NCBI GenBank assembly: GCA_027886925.1
Contig: JAPCJN010000047.1
Location: forward strand, 2,706-13,498
Reading direction: 5' to 3'
Origin: Nitrososphaerota archaeon
Lineage (GTDB): Archaea > Thermoproteota > Nitrososphaeria > Nitrososphaerales > UBA183
DNA: 10,793 nucleotides
Position 1 is the first letter of the stretch. Every line of letters starts with the position of its first letter. The translations under genes and the position numbers were made by a program. The notes beneath the pieces were generated by a model. The model worked only from the letters and a program-made list of their open reading frames with translations, made no database searches and was not told the DNA's origin. Below, in pieces: positions 5,885-10,793 of the stretch.

Positions 5885-7048
5885 TCACGAAATCCGAGAC
5901 GCGCTTCTTTGGAGTGCCGCTATCGCCGGCGCGCTGGCCGAATCGATGGTCAGCAAGCCTTTGACCTGCAGAGACGGCAAACTCTTGCTGTGAGACTTTC
6001 TCGCACCGACGAACTCATACAACGCCGCGACTAGGGGCATGGTAGCCAGGAAGATGTAGATAGGGAAGAAGGGTATGAGCGCCAGCTCCTTCTTGTCCTT
6101 TATCTCGTTCCGGGAGACGTAGCACATCGCGGACGTCATAGCCAGCCCTAAGGAAAGGGACACGCCAAACATGAAGTGGTTCAAAAAAGCGTTCGCGATG
6201 AACAGCGGGCTGAAGAGGGCGGCGAACCAGCCGTAAAAGTCGAACAAGGTAAGGTGCCCCAGCCTGCTCCGGATGTTCCTGATCTGGCCTCGATAGAACC
6301 TCCTTTCCTTGTCGTACGTCTCTAGCGAGCCCAGCGCCCACCGTTTCCTCTGCTTGAAGAAGTCGCGGGCGTTCTGGGGGACCATAGTCTGGACCTGGAT
6401 CGAGGGCTCGTAATCGATCCGGTAGCCCTTGCGCATAGCTATGGCCGTGGATTCCAAGTCGTCTCCGTTATGCCTGCCGCTGTGCTCGTCGAGGACCTCC
6501 TTGAGGATCTCGCGCCTCCAGATCCCTGCCGCGCCAGGGACGCACCTCAGCTTGCCCTGGGGGACCAGATATCCGCCGAAGACCTTCCTCCCTATTGCGT
6601 ACTCTAGGTCCTGCAGCTTGCTGAAGATGGAGCTTCCCTCAGGGACCAGTCGGAGTGCCACGCTCGCCAGGCGCGGTTCCTTCTCGAACCTCCGCAATGC
6701 GTGCGTGAGCTTGTCAGGCGTCGTCACGATGGAATCGAAGTCGCTCAATAGCACGTAGTTCGATTTGCATCGCTGGAGGACCTGCTTGATCGCGAGGACT
6801 TTGTGCCCGTTCTCCTTCATCCTGATCAGATGAAGCTGCGGATTGGTCCCCGGCGAAAGCTCGACCATCCTTTCCCAGCTCCCATCGGTCGAGGCGTCGT
6901 CGACGAGGAACGTCTCGTGGGTTCCAGAGATGTGCGACAGGTAGGCGACCTGCTCGTCGAACCTCTCACCTTGCCGGGAGAGCTCGTTGAACTCCGGAAC
7001 AATGATGTCTATGCTTCGCTTCCTCGCAATCTGCTTTAGGTCTAGCAT
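5885..7048 (-). CDS. Membrane-bound processive-type family 2 glycosyltransferase
   Basis: This 387-residue GT2 enzyme shows the full motif series: VPEFNE (17-22) at the first strand, DDAS (50-53) for the nucleotide, DFDS (103-106) as the metal-binding DxD, GAAGIWRR (172-179), GDDLES (195-200) carrying the likely catalytic acid, and QRKRW (233-237), the QxxRW signature of processive beta-glycosyltransferases such as hyaluronan, chitin and cellulose synthases. Several membrane helices follow between about 265 and 355 (FYGWFAALFSPLFIA and later segments). It lacks the amino-terminal membrane helices of many synthases. It probably uses a UDP- or GDP-sugar on the cytoplasmic side to extend a surface polysaccharide or lipid-linked glycan; the sugar is not predictable. 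The ATG at 7048 directly precedes the GT fold. The gene lies 109 bases downstream of the 195-residue membrane protein on the same strand, and no clear TATA box is seen in that gap. Confidence 0.87.
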   Translation of the reverse strand: MLDLKQIARKRSIDIIVPEFNELSRQGERFDEQVAYLSHISGTHETFLVDDASTDGSWERMVELSPGTNPQLHLIRMKENGHKVLAIKQVLQRCKSNYVLLSDFDSIVTTPDKLTHALRRFEKEPRLASVALRLVPEGSSIFSKLQDLEYAIGRKVFGGYLVPQGKLRCVPGAAGIWRREILKEVLDEHSGRHNGDDLESTAIAMRKGYRIDYEPSIQVQTMVPQNARDFFKQRKRWALGSLETYDKERRFYRGQIRNIRSRLGHLTLFDFYGWFAALFSPLFIANAFLNHFMFGVSLSLGLAMTSAMCYVSRNEIKDKKELALIPFFPIYIFLATMPLVAALYEFVGARKSHSKSLPSLQVKGLLTIDSASAPAIAALQRSASRIS

Positions 7049-7157
7049 CTTACAACGTCATTCGTCCGGCGGAAGAATGCGCCATCCGTCAATAGACTTC
7101 AGAGTCTTGTCGACGTATCGCTCTTACTTTGAAATCCACTAGAATCTTGTTATCCCT

Positions 7158-7745
7158 TTACTCCAGGAGGGGAGCCGGTTCGACCGATTGGGGTCTATCG
7201 TGCCTGTCCCAGGCACGCTCTAGCGCCCAATAGCCAGCAAGAACCCCTATCGCTAGGACGTAGCCGTTCAGGAGGCCATTACCGAACGTCTGCTGGTTCG
7301 TCCAGTACGCCAGCTGCGAGAGGCCTGGCACCTGGCCGAAGACTTGGTCTCTCCAGAGGAAGCCCTCCTTGGGGATTATCATGAAGTACGGCTTCAGCGT
7401 CCCGGCGTCTATCGAGACGTTGTCCGCTAGCATCGCGACCGGTAAGCCCAGAAGCAGGTTCGACAGGTTTCTCACCGGACTCCAGCTCTCTTTTCTCAGG
7501 ACGAGATAAGCCGTGGCGCAGGCTGCGACCATGAAGCACGCTTGATAGAGGATTTCGACGCCGTCGCCGAACCTATCGAGCCCCAAATATCTCACCTGCA
7601 GGTCGTCCAGCAAACCGATGAGCAGGCAAGCGCCGAAGATCCCGGACGCCTTTCGCGCCCCTACCATCGAAATCGGTTGGAATCCGGAGAACCGGGTCAA
7701 TGCGTTCCGTTTGAGACGTCTAAGGGCGACGTCAGCTGCAGCCAA
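7158..7745 (-). CDS. Integral membrane protein of unknown function
   Basis: I do not recognise this 195-residue protein. It has about four hydrophobic segments, near residues 33-50, 63-84, 93-109 and 158-178. A polar stretch between the third and fourth (about 110-157) is rich in aromatics and glycine (PYFMIIPKEGFLWRDQVFG, YWTNQQTFGNG) and may lie outside the membrane. The end is charged (ERAWDRHDRP). The start used is a TTG at 7745, supported by a TATA-like TTCTTATGC about 30 bases upstream; the ATG at 7667 (26 residues shorter, just before helix 1) is the alternative. It precedes the GT2 gene on the same strand with a 109-base gap, so a role in exporting or assembling its glycan is possible but only positional. 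Confidence 0.65.
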   Translation of the reverse strand: MAAADVALRRLKRNALTRFSGFQPISMVGARKASGIFGACLLIGLLDDLQVRYLGLDRFGDGVEILYQACFMVAACATAYLVLRKESWSPVRNLSNLLLGLPVAMLADNVSIDAGTLKPYFMIIPKEGFLWRDQVFGQVPGLSQLAYWTNQQTFGNGLLNGYVLAIGVLAGYWALERAWDRHDRPQSVEPAPLLE

Positions 7746-7751
7746 ATCCAG

Positions 7752-7786
7752 TCGATTACAAATCGATTTTGCATAAGAATCTTATG
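7752..7786. promoter_or_regulatory. Two tandem 6-3-6 inverted repeats in a divergent promoter region
   Basis: TCGATT-aca-AATCGA (7752-7766) and CATAAG-aat-CTTATG (7772-7786) are two perfect 15-bp inverted repeats five bases apart. The second overlaps the TATA-like TTCTTATGC of the minus-strand membrane protein gene, and the first lies between that box and the start codon. The arrangement suits dimeric regulator sites controlling the minus-strand gene. The two repeats differ in sequence, so they may bind different proteins. Confidence 0.45.
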
Positions 7787-7861
7787 AAGGCATCCTTCTC
7801 ATCGAAGTCGAATGCAGGAATCCTCGAAATTAGGGGTTCTCCGGGTCGTTTCAGCATACTG

Positions 7862-7875
7862 TTAATAGTTAATTT
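7862..7875 (+). promoter_or_regulatory. TATA-like region for the membrane protein/KaiC-like/PPOX gene group
   Basis: TTAATAGTTAATTT contains two AT-rich candidates; the second (7869-7875) is centred about 26 bases before the TTG at 7898. This indicates a leaderless start for the first gene of the group and decides between several in-frame starts. The following two genes have gaps of only 19 bases and no TATA-like element of their own. Confidence 0.45.
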
Positions 7876-7897
7876 CCGCTACCTGGCGCTGGCTGCC

Positions 7898-8338
7898 TTG
7901 GAATCCAAGTCTACGCTGAATTGGAGGCCTCTGAGGCTCTCTGCCGTCGCGACCCTGATCTTGTTGAGCCTGCAGGCATGGTCAGGCGACTTTGTGAACG
8001 TTTTCATCACTACAGGTTCAAAGGCGGAGGTGAACCAATCAGTCGCCGGATTCTTCCAGGCAGTCACGGGCAACGGCGTGTTCGTCCTCTGGCACGGTAT
8101 GGAAGGACTGCTAATCCTGGGGTCGGCCATCGGTGTCCTGGTCGTCTCACTGAGATACGACCGAAGGAGCGTGAAGATAGCGGCCGGTCTTGGCCTGCTG
8201 TTCATCCTGATCGCCGGCCTCGGCGGGTATTTTTTCGTCCTCTCAGGATTCAGTGCCGGCGGCAGTTCGATGCAGATGGGAGGGAGCTTCATCGGCTCAT
8301 ACGCGATGTATTTCATAACGCTCTACTACACCAAGTAG
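7898..8338 (+). CDS. Small four-helix membrane protein, function unknown
   Basis: From TTG 7898 this is a 146-residue protein with about four membrane helices, near residues 13-30, 60-80, 86-112 and 121-140. A single histidine at the start of helix 2 (LWHGMEG, H66) and the pattern of a short polar loop after helix 1 (SGDFVNVF) recall small archaeal membrane proteins distantly like heme-binding four-helix families, but I cannot claim heme binding from one histidine. The loop after helix 3 is rich in Gly, Ser and Met (SAGGSSMQMGGS). The frame is open back to 7769, but the upstream part is not protein-like, and a TATA-like region lies 26 bases before TTG 7898. ATG 7784 is the alternative. The gene leads the group that contains the KaiC-like ATPase. 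Confidence 0.65.
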   Translation: MESKSTLNWRPLRLSAVATLILLSLQAWSGDFVNVFITTGSKAEVNQSVAGFFQAVTGNGVFVLWHGMEGLLILGSAIGVLVVSLRYDRRSVKIAAGLGLLFILIAGLGGYFFVLSGFSAGGSSMQMGGSFIGSYAMYFITLYYTK

Positions 8339-8357
8339 CGAGAGTTGCGTTTGTGCC

Positions 8358-9089
8358 ATGGTAGATAACGGCGTCGTCAAAAGCGGGGTCCCGGGTCTCG
8401 ATGCCCTGCTGGGAGGAGGCTTCGTCAAAGGCAACGTTGTCCTCGTTCTCGGAGAGCCGGGAACAGGGAAGACGATCCTCTCCTCGCAGTTTCTGCACAA
8501 CGGGGCCATGGAAGGGGACAAGTCTGTCTTCGTGGGCATGAACGAGCCAGAGTCGAGGTTCGTGAGCGAGATGCTGAAGGTGGGCATGGACTTCGACAGC
8601 CTCGAGAAGGGAGGGAAGTTCGCCTACGTCGATGCCACCGACCTGAGGCGCATCCCAGAAAGGGCGCTCGTAGGGCGCATCCCTGTGGGTGGAAAGGAGC
8701 TGGGTCTTGTGAACCTCATCGATGTCATCCAGACTTCGGCAGAAAAGCACTCGCCGACGCGCATGGTGGTGGACTCAATATCAGACCTGATATTCCGCTT
8801 CCCGAAGGTGGAGGAAAGGAGACCGGTCGTCCTCGACCTAGTCGACTCTCTCCAAGCGACCGGAGCGACCTGCATCTTGACGAGCGAGCTCTTGTCGACA
8901 GGCGAACACCGAGAGCTCCAGCCGGAGGAGTACCTTGCGGAGGGGGTGGTCTTGTTGAGGACGCTTCCAAAAGGGGGGCGGTCTATCCAGATATTGAAGA
9001 TGAGAGGCGCAGCAGTCGACGCCAAGCCTCGTCCATACCTCATAAGGGACCGCGGCGTCGAGGTGCTCGCTACCGAGGAAATCTACTGA
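8358..9089 (+). CDS. Single-domain KaiC-like RecA-superfamily ATPase
   Basis: The 243-residue protein is one KaiC/RecA-type domain. It begins with the family hallmark SGVPGLDALLGGG (9-21), then Walker A GEPGTGKT (32-39), a second-strand segment FVGMNEPE (58-65), Walker B MVVDS with D139, and the C-terminal KMRG loop (214-217) followed by YLIRDRGVEVL. Archaea carry many such proteins; they are thought to act as ATP-driven switches in signalling, and clock function is not implied. At the second strand, where cyanobacterial KaiC has a Glu-Glu pair, this protein has N62-E63. An insert at about 94-120 containing GRIPVGGKELG is somewhat longer than in KaiC. ATG 8358 lies 19 bases after the membrane protein stop, with the PPOX-like gene 19 bases downstream, so the three genes are probably one transcript. 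Confidence 0.88.
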   Translation: MVDNGVVKSGVPGLDALLGGGFVKGNVVLVLGEPGTGKTILSSQFLHNGAMEGDKSVFVGMNEPESRFVSEMLKVGMDFDSLEKGGKFAYVDATDLRRIPERALVGRIPVGGKELGLVNLIDVIQTSAEKHSPTRMVVDSISDLIFRFPKVEERRPVVLDLVDSLQATGATCILTSELLSTGEHRELQPEEYLAEGVVLLRTLPKGGRSIQILKMRGAAVDAKPRPYLIRDRGVEVLATEEIY

Positions 9090-9108
9090 ACCCTGTGGTG
9101 CGATACTT

Positions 9109-9906
9109 TTGCTCGACAAACGACAGAACGACGTTCCGGAACAGGTCATGGACGTCTTGAAGACATCAAACATCGGATACCTGTCGGTCACGTCGCCGAA
9201 AGGGGAACTCTTCAGCTATCCCGTCGCCTTCTACTTCTCCCACTTCAAGCTCTACTTCGTGACGCCGATCGGCGCTGCGAAGCTCAGGTTCATCCGCGCG
9301 AACCCGAGCATCTCGTTCCTCGTAGACAATCACCTTCTCACAAAGGGGGCGACCGGCGTCATGATCCAAGGCAAGGCGAGGGTGTTCAGCGTCGCGAAGA
9401 CGATATTGTCGATCCTCTCGGTCGGACCGAACATAGCCCGCTTCTCGAAAAAGTATCCCGGTATGTTCACCTTCTACGCCAAGGGTAAGGAGCTCCCGGA
9501 CGAGAGGAAGCTACACAAGTATAGGCTCATCCGACTGGACCCAAAGAAGATGCTCTACTGGGTGGGCTACGAGTTCGGGAAGTACGTGCCCGACGGCTCT
9601 CCTTCCGAAGACCCGCTGGCAGAGTCGAGAGACGAGGAGAAGCTCGAGACCCTTGCTAAGCTGATGGCATCCCTCGACGAGGAGCTCCCGACGGGCAAGA
9701 TCCCGCAGAGCGGCGAATGGCTCGAAGGCCTGGAGGAGGCCACGTCCAGGGGTGTGGTATCGCGCGACGAACGGTCGGCGATCGACTCCTACAGGCGCTT
9801 CGTCCAGGCTGCCGCGGATTCTAGCAAGGTCGGTACGTCGGTGACCAACGAGGAGAAGCAGCTCCTCAAAAAGTGGAGAGAATCAAGCGGAGGTCCCCGA
9901 GGCTGA
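9109..9906 (+). CDS. Pyridoxamine 5'-phosphate oxidase-like (flavin/F420 split-barrel) protein
   Basis: Residues about 10-155 form a split beta-barrel of the PNPOx-like superfamily: an opening helix (VMDVLKTSNIGYLSV), a strand pair around YPVAFYFSHFKLYFVT, the helix start GAAKLRFIRANPSISFLVD, and the strand GVMIQGKARVF. Members bind FMN or deazaflavin F420 and act as oxidoreductases or cofactor carriers. The final hundred residues are a charged helical extension (DEEKLETLAKLMASLDEEL and later segments) not found in the basic domain, which may serve for protein contact. The start is TTG 9109 with GGTG eight to nine bases before it; ATG 9148 would remove 13 residues. The close spacing after the KaiC-like ATPase suggests a functional pair. 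Its last 24 bases overlap the end of the converging gene. Confidence 0.8.
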   Translation: MLDKRQNDVPEQVMDVLKTSNIGYLSVTSPKGELFSYPVAFYFSHFKLYFVTPIGAAKLRFIRANPSISFLVDNHLLTKGATGVMIQGKARVFSVAKTILSILSVGPNIARFSKKYPGMFTFYAKGKELPDERKLHKYRLIRLDPKKMLYWVGYEFGKYVPDGSPSEDPLAESRDEEKLETLAKLMASLDEELPTGKIPQSGEWLEGLEEATSRGVVSRDERSAIDSYRRFVQAAADSSKVGTSVTNEEKQLLKKWRESSGGPRG

Positions 9907-10650
9907 CTCGTCTCCCAGAGCAGGCAGGTGGGCCATGGGTGCAAGAGACTTTGCGCTCCTATAGAGGAAATATGCGGAAAGAGCGAAAACTATCAGGCTG
10001 AAGACCTGCAACAGTTCCGGGTCGCCCACCAGGTCGTGAGACGCGAGTTCTGACACCGTAGTGCTGGTCGCCCAGAGGAATATGGAGAACATCCCGAACC
10101 ACTTGAGATGTCGCCGAAGGACGGCGTCGGCAGACCTCGAGGCGCTGCGGATCAGCGCTATTGCCCCCAACAGCAGGACGGCGCCGACAGGCCCGTAGAG
10201 GGGAGAGTCTCGGAAGAACGCGAGCGCAAAGCCGCCGTTGAAGATCACGGCGAATAGGGTCCCCACGATGGTCAGGAACCCGAGGAACCATCTCAGAGTG
10301 CTCCAGTGAAGGGTGTTGCGGAGGAGCGGGTCGGACCTCCGTGACACCCGCATTGTGGAGTCGATCCAGACGAAGAACATCACTACGCCCACGTAGATGA
10401 ACGCGGCTCCGCCCGCCCCCACGGGGGTGTTCTCGTTGAGGCTTTTGACCCCCAGGGCCGTCAGCACCACGACCAACAGGAAGAAGACGCCGAAGTAGGC
10501 CCCGATCGCGCCTACCCAGGACGCCTGCCTCCGATAGATGGGAGCTGCAAAGGCCCGCCTGATGGCGAATGCCCAGTAGGCTCCATAGATGAAGAGCACC
10601 GCGTCGACCACGGCGAGCGCGATCGCAACGGCGGTGATGCTATCTGGCAT
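9883..10650 (-). CDS. Seven-helix membrane protein, function unknown
   Basis: The 255-residue protein has seven predicted membrane helices, near residues 5-30, 43-68, 81-100, 119-146, 154-170, 185-204 and 213-233, with short polar loops. Basic residues cluster after helices 1, 3 and 5 (AIRRAF, RVSRRSDPLLRN, SRSADAVLRRHLKW), which places those loops in the cytoplasm and the amino end outside. This topology resembles seven-helix sensor modules, but there is no retinal-type lysine motif or attached kinase. ATG 10650 overlaps the end of the upstream KaiC-like gene by 11 bases, so translation is probably coupled and the protein may be the membrane partner of that ATPase. It converges on the PPOX-like gene with a 24-base overlap. 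Confidence 0.75.
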   Translation of the reverse strand: MPDSITAVAIALAVVDAVLFIYGAYWAFAIRRAFAAPIYRRQASWVGAIGAYFGVFFLLVVVLTALGVKSLNENTPVGAGGAAFIYVGVVMFFVWIDSTMRVSRRSDPLLRNTLHWSTLRWFLGFLTIVGTLFAVIFNGGFALAFFRDSPLYGPVGAVLLLGAIALIRSASRSADAVLRRHLKWFGMFSIFLWATSTTVSELASHDLVGDPELLQVFSLIVFALSAYFLYRSAKSLAPMAHLPALGDESASGTSA

Positions 10651-10793
10651 ACGCCCTTATCTCCAATTTACCGCCGACGAAGGAGAAGTGGAAGTAGCCG
10701 GGCTGCGGAGGGATCCCCCTCATCTTCCTCATCCTCATCAGCGGTATGACCCTCAACCCCTTCTCGTAGAGCCGCAGCTCCATCACGCCGTCG
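10640..10793 (-). CDS. KaiC-like RecA-superfamily ATPase, C-terminal fragment (start off window)
   Basis: Fifty residues in an open frame enter from the right edge and end at TAG 10640-10642. They contain DGVMELRLYEKG, then LMRMRKMRG and FHFSFVGGKLEI. This is the C-terminal pattern of KaiC-like ATPases, in which 'DGVi-L' is followed by a basic KMRG loop and a closing 'f-i--G--i' strand; the same KMRG loop occurs in the complete ATPase at 8358-9089. The Walker motifs lie outside the window. The stop overlaps the ATG of the seven-helix membrane protein by 11 bases, indicating an operon. Confidence 0.65.
   Translation of the reverse strand, partial: DGVMELRLYEKGLRVIPLMRMRKMRGIPPQPGYFHFSFVGGKLEIRAYAR

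Noticed and set aside
5205..5993. 262-codon plus-strand frame overlapping the end of the mannosidase
   Set aside because: Mostly an out-of-frame shadow of GH92 and of the GT2 gene; Arg/Ser-rich translation with no recognisable fold.
7769..7897. Longer N-terminus for the four-helix membrane protein
   Set aside because: The extra residues are not typical of a signal or membrane start, and the better TATA-like region lies downstream of those starts.

Overview
This window looks archaeal, from a moderately GC-rich genome. Four things suggest it: AT-rich TATA-like elements about 24-30 bases before several start codons, which implies leaderless transcripts; GTG and TTG starts; single-domain KaiC/RecA-superfamily ATPases; and a receiver domain fused to a winged-helix-like tail. 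A Thermoproteota/Nitrososphaeria- or Bathyarchaeia-like lineage would fit, but there is no rRNA or other marker in the window, so this is an inference.

Left part (1-2666), all on the minus strand. The 5' part of a secreted protein runs off the left edge and begins with GTG at 461; it was too incomplete for a simple ORF call. Next come a multi-spanning GT-C-type glycosyltransferase (606-1889) and an orphan response regulator (1980-2666). A perfect 18-bp palindrome lies between the last two, and an 8-4-8 inverted repeat sits just upstream of the regulator's TATA box.

Middle part (2667-7897). The long divergent gap holds a 35-codon ORF with six cysteines, probably a tiny zinc-binding protein. 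It is followed by a strong TATA box for a membrane-anchored family GH92 alpha-mannosidase (start placed at 3284). The enzyme is displayed on a Ser/Thr-rich stalk built from a tandem 54-bp repeat. Converging on it are a processive-type GT2 glycosyltransferase (5885-7048) and an unrecognised membrane protein (7158-7745). Two tandem 6-3-6 inverted repeats mark the divergent promoter region beyond that.

Right part (7898-10793). A plus-strand group encodes a four-helix membrane protein, a KaiC-like ATPase and a pyridoxamine-phosphate-oxidase-like split-barrel protein. It converges, with a 24-bp overlap, on a minus-strand operon. That operon consists of a seven-helix membrane protein and, upstream and overlapping it by 11 bp, the C-terminal end of a second KaiC-like ATPase that runs off the right edge.

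Two themes stand out: surface glycan building and trimming (GT-C, GT2, GH92, secreted protein), and archaeal signalling (response regulator, two KaiC-like ATPases with membrane partners and a flavin/F420-type protein). The direct links between these genes are inferred from position only. I see no tRNA, rRNA, CRISPR array or transposase.
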